This document shows, piece by piece, positions 1 through 8,975 of a stretch of DNA of 64,000 nt (its first letter is position 1; each line of letters opens with the position of its first letter). Below the pieces are notes generated by a model. It made no database searches. It was not told the DNA's origin and was given only the letters and a program-made list of their open reading frames with translations. Location of the stretch: the NCBI GenBank assembly GCA_944381535.1, contig CALWLN010000016.1, forward strand, positions 1 through 64,000. Reading direction: 5' to 3'. The position numbers and the translations under genes are program-made. This DNA is from an uncultured Lachnospiraceae bacterium (GTDB taxonomy: Bacteria > Bacillota > Clostridia > Lachnospirales > Lachnospiraceae).

Positions 1-78
1 GTGCCGATAACATTTATTCGTGTAAAAATCAATGAAATATTTTTTTGATATTAACATAAAAACGCGCGAATGATGATG

Positions 79-107
79 TTGACTTGCAGATTTATACATG
101 ATACTAT
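79..107 (+). promoter_or_regulatory. Promoter of the leader ORF and methyltransferase
   Basis: TTGACT at 79-84 and TACTAT at 102-107 are separated by 17 bases, a good vegetative promoter. It reads into the short leader ORF at 159 and the methyltransferase at 241. Bases 1-78 show no gene. Confidence 0.55.
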
Positions 108-158
108 TTTTGCATAAGACATATTTCTTATAAATTTTTGGAAGAAAGGGTGGTTCAC

Positions 159-215
159 ATGAAATATACAATTACACTTGCGCAAACAAAATTAAGGAGG
201 GTATCCATATTCTAG
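159..215 (+). CDS. Possible 18-residue leader peptide
   Basis: An ATG at 159 preceded by a GAAGAAAGGG purine tract opens an 18-codon ORF (MKYTITLAQTKLRRVSIF) ending at TAG 213-215, 25 bases before the methyltransferase start. It lies between a good promoter and a methyltransferase and its last codons overlap one arm of a hairpin. That layout is the one used by leader peptides of translational attenuators such as those upstream of erm genes. No similarity to a known leader was recognised, so the assignment is an inference from layout only. Confidence 0.3.
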   Translation: MKYTITLAQTKLRRVSIF

Positions 216-235
216 CCCTCCGAATAACAAGGAGG
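196..235 (+). promoter_or_regulatory. Competing hairpins over the methyltransferase RBS
   Basis: CCCTCC at 216-221 can pair with GGAGGG at 196-201, inside the leader ORF, or through CCTCC at 217-221 with GGAGG at 231-235, which is the ribosome binding site of the gene at 241. The two pairings exclude each other, so a ribosome on the leader ORF could decide whether the RBS is open. Translation attenuation is inferred, not shown. Confidence 0.4.
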
Positions 236-240
236 ATTGT

Positions 241-1062
241 ATGTCTTTAAATTTAAACTGGATCGACCCCGGGAAGTATTCCTTTCACAGCTTTCTTCTT
301 CTGGAACGATTCCAAATCCGTCTCATGCTGAATTTGGGAGGATGGAGAAATGATAAGGAGAAATGGACGGAGTGCATAGGAATCGCGCTGAAGGCGAATC
401 CCGCCGTCCAATGGTATTTGGCGCATCGTTGTCCGGAGTGCGCGCTGCTTGTGGAAGAGCTGGTGAGAAACGCGCCTTCCGTAACAGACGGCCACAAAAT
501 CCGGGAGGCCGAAAAATATGCGTTACTGAGCGTGGAAGATTTTACAATTTATACAACGCCGGAGGAAATGGCTGAACATTGTGATTTTATCCGGGGTTGG
601 AGTAAAGAACGTTTATTTGAACTTGCGGATTTGTCGGGGAAAGTCGTTCTGGATGTGGGCGCCGGCTCCGGGCGTTTAACCTTTGCGGCCGCTGAAAAGG
701 CCAAGTGGGTTTACGCGATGGAACCTGTCGGTACGCTCCGAGAGTTTATGCGCGATAAGATTAAAAAAGAAGGAATCCGAAATATCCGTGTTCTAGACGG
801 CTTTGCGGAAGAAATTCCTTTTCCCGACGATACCTTTGACGTGGTGATGTCCGGTCATGTGGTCGGAGATAATTATGACGGTGAAATCGCTGAATTGACC
901 AGGGTCTGTAGGGCGGGAGGCTGGTTGCTCGACTGCCCGGGTGATTCGGAACGAAATATAATGCCAAGCGATGAATATAGGAAACGTGGTTGGGAAGAAC
1001 TCCACTACATCGGCAGTTTTGGAAAGGATGTCTTCTGTTATCGTAAATTAGTAAGTAAGTAA
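241..1062 (+). CDS. Class I SAM-dependent methyltransferase
   Basis: A 273-residue protein with a class I methyltransferase domain in its C-terminal half. The SAM-binding motif I is VLDVGAGSG at residues 136-144, followed by an acidic strand end (YAMEP, about 158-162), and a YbaK-unrelated motif PFPDDTFDVV near 193-202 is typical of the UbiE/Methyltransf_11 group. The first 120 residues are not a domain I recognise and contain a Cys-Pro-Glu-Cys pair at 64-67. The ATG at 241 follows AAGGAGG with seven bases spacing. Substrate is unknown. The upstream leader ORF and competing hairpins hint at drug-responsive control, but similarity to rRNA methyltransferases is not apparent. A terminator follows at 1086. 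Confidence 0.8.
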   Translation: MSLNLNWIDPGKYSFHSFLLLERFQIRLMLNLGGWRNDKEKWTECIGIALKANPAVQWYLAHRCPECALLVEELVRNAPSVTDGHKIREAEKYALLSVEDFTIYTTPEEMAEHCDFIRGWSKERLFELADLSGKVVLDVGAGSGRLTFAAAEKAKWVYAMEPVGTLREFMRDKIKKEGIRNIRVLDGFAEEIPFPDDTFDVVMSGHVVGDNYDGEIAELTRVCRAGGWLLDCPGDSERNIMPSDEYRKRGWEELHYIGSFGKDVFCYRKLVSK

Positions 1063-1085
1063 AAACGGCATAACACATGTTCACG

Positions 1086-1117
1086 CCCGGCAGGTTTTCG
1101 ACCTGCCGGGTATTTTT
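1086..1117 (+). terminator. Intrinsic terminator
   Basis: A perfect 10-bp stem CCCGGCAGGT / ACCTGCCGGG (1086-1095, 1101-1110) with a TTTCG loop is followed by TATTTTT. It ends the methyltransferase transcript. Confidence 0.85.
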
Positions 1118-1140
1118 ACTGTTTACTCCGTAAACAGTAA
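1116..1140. repeat. Perfect palindrome TTACTGTTTAC-TCC-GTAAACAGTAA
   Basis: Eleven-base perfect inverted arms (1116-1126, 1130-1140) around TCC. The arm resembles GTTACTG... ends seen at 30992-31018 and at the edges of the foldback element at 24077-24409, so it may be a small relic of the same repeat family. An operator is the alternative. Confidence 0.5.
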
Positions 1141-1247
1141 CCCGCTTTGCGATGTTTATGGCGGTGAAGCGATCAAAAGTTATGGATAATCGCTCAATCC
1201 TGTGGTAGAATCAAAAAAGAGAAATGATTACGCAGGGAGGAATATCT

Positions 1248-1754
1248 ATGATACAGCCGGATAAAGTAAAAGCGGCGGCAAAGAAAAAGGAAAATGAAAA
1301 TTTCAGATTTCGAAGTTTCTTGAAAGGCCATGCCGATGAGAAAAAGCTGGACAGGCAGTTTTTACGTCTGCACAAAGAACTGTTTGCCGGTTATGACTGC
1401 AGTAAATGCAGAAACTGCTGTAAAATGTATAAAGGAAGCATACCGGAAGAAGATTTCAAAAAAGACGCAGAGCATTTGGGAATCACCACGGAACAGTTCG
1501 TAGATTTCTTTTTAGAGCAGGACAAAGAAGGCGGTTATCAGACAAAGCACAAGCCCTGCGATTTCCTTCAGGAAGACGGAAATTGTAAGCTGGGCGACTG
1601 TAAACCGGAATCCTGCAAAAATTATCCCTACACAAATCAGCCGGAGCGGCTGTGGAGCCTGCTGAGTGTACTGGACACTGTGGCAGTATGCCCGGTGTCC
1701 TATGAAATATATGAAAGACTGAAGGATGAGTACGGATTTCGGAGAGGCAGATAG
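1248..1754 (+). CDS. YkgJ-family cysteine cluster protein
   Basis: A 168-residue protein with the two cysteine clusters of the YkgJ/UPF0153 family: CSKCRNCCK near residue 48 and a second group of four cysteines around 100-125 (PCDF, NCKLGDC, ESC). These are thought to bind zinc or an iron-sulfur centre; the biochemical role of the family is not established. The ATG at 1248 is chosen because AGGGAGG lies at 1234-1240; an upstream in-frame ATG at 1224 has no ribosome binding site. The dGTPase gene starts 18 bases after its stop, so the two are probably co-transcribed. Confidence 0.8.
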   Translation: MIQPDKVKAAAKKKENENFRFRSFLKGHADEKKLDRQFLRLHKELFAGYDCSKCRNCCKMYKGSIPEEDFKKDAEHLGITTEQFVDFFLEQDKEGGYQTKHKPCDFLQEDGNCKLGDCKPESCKNYPYTNQPERLWSLLSVLDTVAVCPVSYEIYERLKDEYGFRRGR

Positions 1755-1772
1755 GAGGAGGGACAAGGACAG

Positions 1773-3281
1773 ATGGAATGGGAGAAGCTGCTCTGCGCAG
1801 ACAGAATCAGACCTAATTATAGTAAGCCCGGGGGAAGCGGGGACATGCGCACCGAGTATGAGAAGGACTACCACCGGATCATCGGGAGCGCGTCTTTCCG
1901 GCGGCTGCAGGATAAGACCCAGGTATTTCCCTTAGACAACAGTGATTTTATCCGCACCCGTCTGACTCACTCCCTGGAGGTGTCCTCTTTCTGTAAATCC
2001 TTAGGGCAGAACATCAGCCAGAAGATTTTGAATGAAAAGAAGGACGAGAGCTTTTTGCCGGAATATCAGGGCTATATCTGCGATATTCTCCAGTGCGCGG
2101 GGCTCCTTCATGACATTGGAAATCCGCCCTTCGGACATTTCGGGGAGACAGCCATACAGGACTGGTTCCGGGAGCATCTGCCGGAAATTCCGTTTCCGGA
2201 GGCGGGGGGCGGACCGAAATCTGTTTCTGACGGGGAGGGGAAGGCGTCGAATCCCGTTTCCCCGGAAAAGGCAGGAACCGGGCGGACGTTGGATAAAGTA
2301 CTGGAACCCCAGATGCTGGAGGATTTTTATCACTTTGAGGGCAATACTCAGGCGTTCCGGCTGGTGACGAAGCTTCACTATCTGGTGGACACCAACGGAA
2401 TGAATCTCACCAAGGCGTTGCTTGGAACCATCATCAAATATCCCGGTTCCTCCTTGGAAATAAGAAAGACAGGCCATATTAAATACAAGAAGATGGGCTA
2501 TTTTTACGGGGACAGAGAAGTGTTTTGGGAGGTCCAGAAGAGTTTGGGAACCAACGGGAACCGTCACCCCCTGGCTTTCGTGCTGGAGGCTGCGGACGAT
2601 ATTGCCTACAAGACGGCGGATATCGAGGACGCTGTGAAAAAGGGCTGTATTTCCTATTACCGGCTGTTGGAGGAACTGAAGCTGTACGGAGAGCATATCC
2701 CGGAGGAAAAGCGCAGAGATTACGGGAAGTATACGGAATCGCTGGAGCATAAGTATGAGCGGGCCAGGAAACGGGGGCTGCAGCAAGCGGAGATGAATGC
2801 GGTACAGAACTGGTGCGTTTCCGTGCAGGGGTGGATGATCAACGACGCTACCTCGTGCTTTGTGGATCACTATGAGGAGATTATGGATGGAAGCTATGGC
2901 AGCCGCGGCGAGGATCTGTTTCATGGAACCACTGGGCACTATCTGATGGAAGCTCTGGGAGATATTGCCTTTCGGTACGCCTTTTGCTCCAAGGCCATTT
3001 TGAAGCTGGAGATTGCGGCCCAGTCTATTTTTGATTTTCTGCTGGAAAAATTTGTGGATGCTGCGGTGAACTATGATACGGACAGGAAGCTGACGGCGGT
3101 GCAGGAGAAGATGATGGCCCTGGTGTCGGACAACTACAAGGCGGTGTACCGGCATTTTTCCGAAGGGAAAAGCCCTGTGGAGAAATTGTATCTCAGGCTG
3201 CTTCTGGTGACGGATACGGTGTGCGGCATGACGGACAGCTACGCCAAGCGGCTGTATCAGGAATTGAAGGGGATTGACTAA
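1773..3281 (+). CDS. dgt: Deoxyguanosinetriphosphate triphosphohydrolase (dGTPase)
   Basis: A 502-residue HD-domain dNTP triphosphohydrolase. The metal ligands are visible as His66 in RTRLTHSLEV and His113-Asp114 in LLHDIGNPPFGHFGE, and the family N-terminal motif FRRLQDKTQVFP is at about 42-53. It cleaves dGTP to deoxyguanosine and triphosphate and so adjusts nucleotide pools. A glycine, serine and proline-rich stretch around residues 145-180 looks like a lineage-specific insertion before the conserved FEGNTQAFR motif. The start follows GGAGGAGG. Its stop overlaps the ABC-F start as TAATG, which implies translational coupling with that gene. Confidence 0.9.
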   Translation: MEWEKLLCADRIRPNYSKPGGSGDMRTEYEKDYHRIIGSASFRRLQDKTQVFPLDNSDFIRTRLTHSLEVSSFCKSLGQNISQKILNEKKDESFLPEYQGYICDILQCAGLLHDIGNPPFGHFGETAIQDWFREHLPEIPFPEAGGGPKSVSDGEGKASNPVSPEKAGTGRTLDKVLEPQMLEDFYHFEGNTQAFRLVTKLHYLVDTNGMNLTKALLGTIIKYPGSSLEIRKTGHIKYKKMGYFYGDREVFWEVQKSLGTNGNRHPLAFVLEAADDIAYKTADIEDAVKKGCISYYRLLEELKLYGEHIPEEKRRDYGKYTESLEHKYERARKRGLQQAEMNAVQNWCVSVQGWMINDATSCFVDHYEEIMDGSYGSRGEDLFHGTTGHYLMEALGDIAFRYAFCSKAILKLEIAAQSIFDFLLEKFVDAAVNYDTDRKLTAVQEKMMALVSDNYKAVYRHFSEGKSPVEKLYLRLLLVTDTVCGMTDSYAKRLYQELKGID

Positions 3282-5164
3282 TGCAGATGAATTTAGTAAC
3301 GATAGAGGGATTTTCCAAGGCTTATACGGACCGACTGTTGTTTGAGGAGGCCTCCTTCCACATCCAGGAGGGGGAGAAAATCGGCGTCATTGGCGCCAAC
3401 GGCATGGGAAAAAGCACTTTGCTGAAGCTGATAGCCGGAATCGAGGAACCCGATTCCGGTGAGGTGATCATGGGAAATCATATTAAGATTGCGTATCTGC
3501 CCCAGACGCCGGTGTTTGAAGCGGGGAGTACGGTGCTCTCGGGGGCCCTGGAGGGACTGGATGGGCAGGATATGACAATCGTCAGTGATGCCAGGGCCAT
3601 GTTGAACCGTCTGGGACTGCCGGATTTTGACCGGTCGGTGGAGCAGCTCTCCGGCGGGCAGAGAAAGCGGATAGCCTTGGTAAATACCCTGCTTCGGGAC
3701 AGAGATATTCTGGTGCTGGACGAGCCTACCAATCATCTGGACAACGAAATGGCCCGCTGGCTGGAGGATTATCTTATCTCCTATCGGGGCGCGGTGGTGA
3801 TGGTGACCCATGACCGGTATTTTCTGGACCGGGTGGCAAGCCGCATTGTGGAGGTGGACCACGGTAAAATCTACAGCTATCCCGGCTCCTATGCGGACTA
3901 TGTGGGCCTGAAAATGCAGCGCCAGGATATGGAGCAGGCCTCCGAGCGGAAGCGGAAGAGCATTTTGAAGAAGGAGCTGGCCTGGCTAGCTCGGGGAGCC
4001 AGAGCCCGCTCCACCAAGCAGAAGGCCCATATTCAGCGGATTGAGGATATGCTAAGCCAGGAAGGACCCCTGGAGGAGGCACGGGTGGAACTGTCCTCGG
4101 TAGCCTCCCGCATGGGACGGAAAACCATTGAGCTTACGGATATTTCCAAAGCCTATGACGGGCAGACGCTGATTTCGGATTTTTCGTATATTTTCTTAAA
4201 GCAGGACCGTATCGGCATTGTGGGACCCAACGGCTGCGGCAAGAGCACCCTTGTAAAAATCATTATGGGCCAGGTGCAGCCGGACCGTGGAACCATTGAG
4301 ATTGGAGAGACCATCAAAATCGGTTATTTTGCCCAGGACAACGTTCATATGGACGAGGATATGAGGGCTATCGATTATGTGCGCCAGGTGGGGGAATACA
4401 TTCAGACCAATGAAGGGAAGATAACGGCTTCGGCTTTGATGGAGCGGTTTTTATTTGACGGAACAATGCAGTGGTCAAAGATTGGCAAGCTGTCCGGCGG
4501 GGAGCGCAGACGGCTGTATCTTCTGCGGATTCTTATACAGGCTCCAAACGTGCTGATTTTTGACGAGCCCACCAACGATCTGGACATCCAGACGCTGAAC
4601 ATTCTGGAGGATTATCTGGACGCTTTTGACGGCATTGTGATTGCGGTATCTCATGACCGGTATTTTCTGGACCGGATCGTGAACCGGATTTTTGCCTTTG
4701 AGGGGGAGGGGCAGATTCAGCAGTATGAAGGCGGGTATGCGGATTACTTAAAAGCCCGGGCTCTGCGGTATCCGGAAAAGTATACCGAAGACGGAGGCCT
4801 GAAGCAGTCCCTGCTGGGGATAAAGGGAGGCGTCTCAGGTTCGAAGCTGGGAAGCTGTGTGCCGGATGGGCAGACACCGGAAGTGGGAAGCGGAAAGAAG
4901 AAGCCCAACCTTACGCCCCGGAAGCTGAAATTCACCTACAGGGAACAGCGTGAATTTGAGACCATTGACGAGGATATTGCGGAGCTGGAGAAAGCGTTGG
5001 AAAGGGTGGAAGGTCAGATTGGGTTAAACGCCACCAACAGCGTGAAATTAAAGGAGCTTATGGAAGAGCAGGAGCAGCTGGAAGCCCGGTTGGAGGAGAA
5101 GATGGAGCGCTGGGTGTATCTGAATGATCTGGCGGAGCGGATTGAGAAAGGAAATATGAGATGA
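3281..5164 (+). CDS. ABC-F family ATPase (Uup-like)
   Basis: A 627-residue soluble protein with two ABC domains and no membrane segment, hence the ABC-F class that acts at the ribosome. Domain 1 has Walker A GANGMGKST at 38-46, signature LSGGQRKR near 123 and Walker B VLDEPTNHLD. Domain 2 has GPNGCGKST near 320, LSGGERRR and IFDEPTNDLD. The interdomain linker is a basic helix pair (KSILKKELAWLARGARARS) as expected for the P-site tRNA interaction motif. After a low-complexity stretch the last 80 residues form an acidic/basic coiled coil typical of Uup proteins. Whether it is housekeeping or gives antibiotic protection cannot be told from sequence. Start overlaps the dgt stop. Confidence 0.88.
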   Translation: MQMNLVTIEGFSKAYTDRLLFEEASFHIQEGEKIGVIGANGMGKSTLLKLIAGIEEPDSGEVIMGNHIKIAYLPQTPVFEAGSTVLSGALEGLDGQDMTIVSDARAMLNRLGLPDFDRSVEQLSGGQRKRIALVNTLLRDRDILVLDEPTNHLDNEMARWLEDYLISYRGAVVMVTHDRYFLDRVASRIVEVDHGKIYSYPGSYADYVGLKMQRQDMEQASERKRKSILKKELAWLARGARARSTKQKAHIQRIEDMLSQEGPLEEARVELSSVASRMGRKTIELTDISKAYDGQTLISDFSYIFLKQDRIGIVGPNGCGKSTLVKIIMGQVQPDRGTIEIGETIKIGYFAQDNVHMDEDMRAIDYVRQVGEYIQTNEGKITASALMERFLFDGTMQWSKIGKLSGGERRRLYLLRILIQAPNVLIFDEPTNDLDIQTLNILEDYLDAFDGIVIAVSHDRYFLDRIVNRIFAFEGEGQIQQYEGGYADYLKARALRYPEKYTEDGGLKQSLLGIKGGVSGSKLGSCVPDGQTPEVGSGKKKPNLTPRKLKFTYREQREFETIDEDIAELEKALERVEGQIGLNATNSVKLKELMEEQEQLEARLEEKMERWVYLNDLAERIEKGNMR

Positions 5165-5185
5165 CAAGCAGCATCAAAACCTCTT

Positions 5186-6199
5186 TTAAGGCTCTAATAT
5201 CCAGAAACTGATATTTGTGCGGTTATGAGTGTATGTAATATACAGGCGGCCGTCGCTGAACTGTATGCAGGGATAAGAGAATTCATCTTCCCCACTGCCG
5301 TTTTCCAGATCCAGAAGTTTGGTCCAGGAGGCGCCGTTGTCCTTGGAAAGTGCCAGAGAAATGGGATAACGATTTCCCCAGTTTTTTCCCACAGGATTGT
5401 AAACCAGATAGACATAGCCATTTGGAATTTTGACGGCGTCAATGCCGCTGTTATTATTGGGAAGAGAGGTTTTTTTGGGGCGGTTCCAGGTCTGCCCATA
5501 ATTGGTGGATTCGGTACGGTATATTTTTCCCTCGCTGCTCCTCAGCAACGCATGGATATGCCCTGGGGAACTTTCCCAGAAGGTCGGTTGAATGACACCG
5601 CGATTTTTGCGCAATCTGGAATGATCCAACTTCTTATCGTACCAGGTCAGGGGTTCTTCGCCGTCGTGAAAGATATTTACTTTGGGGCTGGCAGTCCATG
5701 TCATTCCGTTGTCCTTGGAAATATCGGAAAACATGGTCCAGAGAAAGGCTTCGTCGGAGGAAGGGGCGAGCAGCCAGCCGTTTGACAGTAGAATCGCTTT
5801 GTTGCGCACCGGACCACGGCCGCCGATATCTCCGGGAACCAGTTCCTTTGCATGGGACCAGGAATGGCAGTTATCTTCGGATATCATATACATAGTATAC
5901 CATTGGCTGATGGGCGTTCCCTGTTTATAAAATAAAATGACTTTCTCCTCCGGGGTCTTAAGAAGTACAGGATTCCAGTGGGGAAGGCCATTGTCCTCTG
6001 TTAATTGTTCTTTGGGAGACCAGATACCATTGGCAGAACGCCGGGCACCCCAGATGCATACATCATTATCGCCCTCTCTGGTTCCTTCAAACCAGACTGC
6101 AAATACACTGCCGTCGCCGAGAGGGAGACAGTGGCTGGCATGGCAGTTGCGGTTGGTTAAGTCGGCTGGAAGAATAAATTCCTGAGCAATTGTTTTCAT
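5186..6199 (-). CDS. BNR/Asp-box repeat hydrolase (sialidase-like)
   Basis: A 337-residue protein with four Asp-boxes: SEDNCHSW (107-114), SKDNGMTW (161-168), STNYGQTW (231-238) and SKDNGASW (285-292), the mark of a six-bladed sialidase-type propeller. The classical FRIP motif of GH33 sialidases is not visible and there is no signal peptide, so it probably acts in the cytoplasm on an imported sugar rather than as a secreted sialidase. Substrate is unknown. The start follows AAGGAGGATTT. It is divergent from the GH172-like gene, and the two may form one glycan-use locus. Confidence 0.75.
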   Translation of the reverse strand: MKTIAQEFILPADLTNRNCHASHCLPLGDGSVFAVWFEGTREGDNDVCIWGARRSANGIWSPKEQLTEDNGLPHWNPVLLKTPEEKVILFYKQGTPISQWYTMYMISEDNCHSWSHAKELVPGDIGGRGPVRNKAILLSNGWLLAPSSDEAFLWTMFSDISKDNGMTWTASPKVNIFHDGEEPLTWYDKKLDHSRLRKNRGVIQPTFWESSPGHIHALLRSSEGKIYRTESTNYGQTWNRPKKTSLPNNNSGIDAVKIPNGYVYLVYNPVGKNWGNRYPISLALSKDNGASWTKLLDLENGSGEDEFSYPCIQFSDGRLYITYTHNRTNISFWILEP

Positions 6200-6357
6200 A
6201 AATCCTCCTTAGTTTCTTTTATAATTATATTTTTACCACTTTTGGAGAAAAAGTCAATGATTAGAAACATTGATGTTTCATAAAGAGAAGGCTGCCGGTG
6301 ACTAGCCGGAGCCTCCGGTCTTGGTGGCATGCGTATGCGTTACATAAGGATTGCGGC

Positions 6358-6386
6358 TTTACAGAGCCAAGGGCTTATTATATAAT
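6358..6386 (+). promoter_or_regulatory. Promoter of the GH172-like gene
   Basis: TTTACA at 6358-6363 and TATAAT at 6381-6386 with 17 bases between them, about 80 bases before the gene at 6469. The rest of the 6200-6468 interval holds only a weak hairpin near 6314. Confidence 0.65.
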
Positions 6387-6468
6387 AGAGGGAGTCGATA
6401 TAGAATCGGAAAGAGAGAACAGCTCTTAAGGTGCCAAGGTGTATCGAAGCAGGTGAAGGAGGTAGGAA

Positions 6469-7524
6469 ATGGACTATTCATTATTATGTAAACCAAGAAA
6501 AAGGGTTTCCCGCTCCATCAGCGCGGAGAATCCGGACGGAAGCAAAAATGGAGGCGGAAGAGCCACAGAGGGTACTGGAGCGGAATGCGCCAAAAATCTT
6601 GGCCCAGGCTGGAAGATTTCACCCAGTATTCGGATTGGGGCCGGACAGGAAGCCTGTATTGCGGACATTGATGGGGAGGGGATGATTACCTCAATCTGGC
6701 TGACCCATACCAGTCTGCCCAGGTTCCTGATTCTTCGTATATTCTGGGAGAATGAGGAGATTCCTGCGGTGGAGGTTCCGGTGGGGGATTTCTTTGCCAA
6801 TGCCTGGGGCAAATATTATCAGAACAATTCTCTGATGATTCAGGTGAATCCCGGATACGGCCTCAACTGCTGCTGGAGTATGCCCTTCCATAAGCATTGC
6901 AGAATCACATTGGAAAATCTGCATTGCGATGAGGTAACCCTCTACTATCAGGTGAACTATGAACTTGGTGAGGTGGACAAGGACAGCCTGTATTTTCATG
7001 CCTATTATCACAGAAGCAATCCCCTTGGCTATAAGGAGACCCACAAGCTTCTGCCGAAGATTGAGGGCAGCGGTCACTATGTAGGCTGCAGCGTTTTCTG
7101 GCAGGTGAACAGCAACCAGTGGTGGGGAGAGGGAGAAATGAAATTCTACCTGGATGACGATGAGTATCCTACGATCTGCGGGACAGGAACAGAAGATTAT
7201 TTTCAGGGAGCGTGGAATTTCGAGAATCCAAAGACGCACAGATATGAGAGTTATTCTTCCCCTTATGCGGGATTCCAGGCTTTCCTGCCGGACGGAGTCT
7301 ACCAGGCCAACACCAGATTTCAGATGTACCGCTTCCATCTTGCGGACCCCATCTGTTTTAAGAAAAATCTGTGGATAGAGTTGCAGGCCCTGGGCTGGAG
7401 GACCGAAAACGGAGAATATCTTCCGCTCCGGGATGACATCAGCAGCGTGTGTTACTGGTATCAGGATGCGCCGGCTGGGGTACTGCGGCTTACGGATGGG
7501 AAGGAACAATTGGAGATTATATAA
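6469..7524 (+). CDS. GH172-family (DUF2961) glycoside hydrolase
   Basis: A 351-residue protein of the DUF2961 family, now glycoside hydrolase family 172, whose studied members act on D-arabinofuranosides or fructofuranosides and difructose anhydrides. The conserved block CGTGTEDYFQGAWNFE lies around residues 237-252, with the following YESYSSPYAGF block. The ATG at 6469 follows GAAGGAGGTAGGAA. No signal peptide is present, so the enzyme is cytoplasmic. Its usual partner transporter is not adjacent here. A strong terminator begins at its stop codon. The exact linkage cleaved cannot be inferred. Confidence 0.78.
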   Translation: MDYSLLCKPRKRVSRSISAENPDGSKNGGGRATEGTGAECAKNLGPGWKISPSIRIGAGQEACIADIDGEGMITSIWLTHTSLPRFLILRIFWENEEIPAVEVPVGDFFANAWGKYYQNNSLMIQVNPGYGLNCCWSMPFHKHCRITLENLHCDEVTLYYQVNYELGEVDKDSLYFHAYYHRSNPLGYKETHKLLPKIEGSGHYVGCSVFWQVNSNQWWGEGEMKFYLDDDEYPTICGTGTEDYFQGAWNFENPKTHRYESYSSPYAGFQAFLPDGVYQANTRFQMYRFHLADPICFKKNLWIELQALGWRTENGEYLPLRDDISSVCYWYQDAPAGVLRLTDGKEQLEII

Positions 7525-7550
7525 AAAGGAGGCCATATGGCCTCCTTTTT
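7523..7550 (+). terminator. Intrinsic terminator
   Basis: A long perfect hairpin centred on GGAGGCCATATGGCCTCC followed by TTTTT, beginning at the stop codon of the GH172-like gene. Its flanking A and T runs let it work in both directions. Confidence 0.85.
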
Positions 7551-7620
7551 GGCTCTTGCAATGCCTGCCGCCAGAGATTACAAAGTACCTCCGCCGGCTT
7601 GTTAAGACCACTATTTTGAA

Positions 7621-8958
7621 TTATCCATCTGTTTTCTTTTTCATACGCCTGCATCTGCGCAGGAGCACCACCCCAACCGCCGTCACCAGCAGCTCCGTCA
7701 CCGGAAAGGCAGCCCACAGTCCCGTCAGCTGAAATAATCCCGACAGCAGGAAGGACATGGGAAGAATGACCAGAAAGCCCCGCAGCAGAGAAATGATGTT
7801 TGCGGGGCTTGCGTTGTCTGTGGAGGTAAAGTAAACAGACATTACAATGTTAAGCCCTGCAAAAATCCCTCCGGTAAAATAAATCCGAAGCCCGGGCACG
7901 GCAATGGCCGTAAGCGCTGCGTTTCCACCGCTGTTAAAGGCTGCGGTAATCCATTCCGCGCCAAAAAAGACGCAGCAGTAGATAAGGGCGGAGAGGCCGA
8001 TTAATGTGGTCACCGCATACCGGAAGATCTTTCGTACCCGGTCAGCGGCCCCGCAGCCGTAATACTTGCTGAGTAAGGGCTGTATACCCTGGGCGATTCC
8101 GGTGTAAATGGCAATCACCACCAGCGACAGGTTGGCAATCACCCCATAAGCCGCAACTCCGGAGTTGCCCGCAAGGCCCAGAAGAATCATGTTGAAAACA
8201 ATCATCACGATACCGGAGGACACTTCCGTCACCAGAGAGGGCACCCCCGTCGCAAAGATATACCCAAACATCCGGGAAGACGGTTCAAGCTTTACCATAT
8301 GAAAATGATTGCGCTTCTTTAAAAAGAAGGGGGACAGCACTCCCAGGCTGATAACGGGGGCCAGGCCGGTCGCCAGCACTGCGCCGAAAATGCCCATGCC
8401 CATTGGGAAAATGAAAACATAGTCCAAAACAACATTGGACAGGCTTCCCGTCACCATGGCCGCCATGGAAAGCTGGGGCGCCCCGTCGTTTCGCGCAAAG
8501 CACAGCATGTAGTCGTTAAGCAGAAACATGGGGGAGAATAACAGCAGTACTTTAAGGTAAGTCTCACACATGTCAAACACCGTCGTATCCGCGCCCAGGA
8601 GCCGTGCCAGGGGCGCGGAAAAAAACAGCCCTAATGTCACAAAGAATATGGCGAAGCAAAGGACCAGCACCAGCGAGTGGGTGAATACTAAGTTGCTTTT
8701 TTTCTCCTGTCTCTGGCTGCGCAGCATGGAATACCGGGTGGCTCCTCCCATACCCAGCATAAGCCCGGTACCATGGATAAAGCTGTACACCGGAATAGCA
8801 AGATTCAAAGCGGCCAGCCCGTTGCTTCCCAGGCCGTTGGCCACAAAATAAGTGTCTGCCAGAATGTAGCAGGACAGGGCGATCATGCCCAGCACATTCA
8901 GGGACGCGTACCAGATAAATTCTTTGAAACAGTGATTTTGTAAGTGACTTTTGCCCAT
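7621..8958 (-). CDS. MATE-family multidrug/cation efflux transporter
   Basis: A 445-residue, 12-segment membrane protein of the MATE family, exchanging sodium ions or protons for cationic compounds. The N-terminal half carries the family pattern ILADTYFVANGLGSNGLAALNLAIP, and the two halves are pseudo-repeated. Start ATG follows AAAGGAGCATCC. Transcription passes through a riboswitch-like leader (8976-9094) from a good promoter at 9101-9130. If the leader is a guanidine-IV riboswitch, the transporter is a MepA-type exporter switched on by guanidine or related cations. Confidence 0.88.
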   Translation of the reverse strand: MGKSHLQNHCFKEFIWYASLNVLGMIALSCYILADTYFVANGLGSNGLAALNLAIPVYSFIHGTGLMLGMGGATRYSMLRSQRQEKKSNLVFTHSLVLVLCFAIFFVTLGLFFSAPLARLLGADTTVFDMCETYLKVLLLFSPMFLLNDYMLCFARNDGAPQLSMAAMVTGSLSNVVLDYVFIFPMGMGIFGAVLATGLAPVISLGVLSPFFLKKRNHFHMVKLEPSSRMFGYIFATGVPSLVTEVSSGIVMIVFNMILLGLAGNSGVAAYGVIANLSLVVIAIYTGIAQGIQPLLSKYYGCGAADRVRKIFRYAVTTLIGLSALIYCCVFFGAEWITAAFNSGGNAALTAIAVPGLRIYFTGGIFAGLNIVMSVYFTSTDNASPANIISLLRGFLVILPMSFLLSGLFQLTGLWAAFPVTELLVTAVGVVLLRRCRRMKKKTDG

Positions 8959-8975
8959 AGGATGCTCCTTTCCGC

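Noticed and set aside
2001..3155. 384-codon open frame on the minus strand
   Set aside because: It lies wholly opposite the dgt gene, has no recognisable domain and has the composition of a codon-bias shadow.
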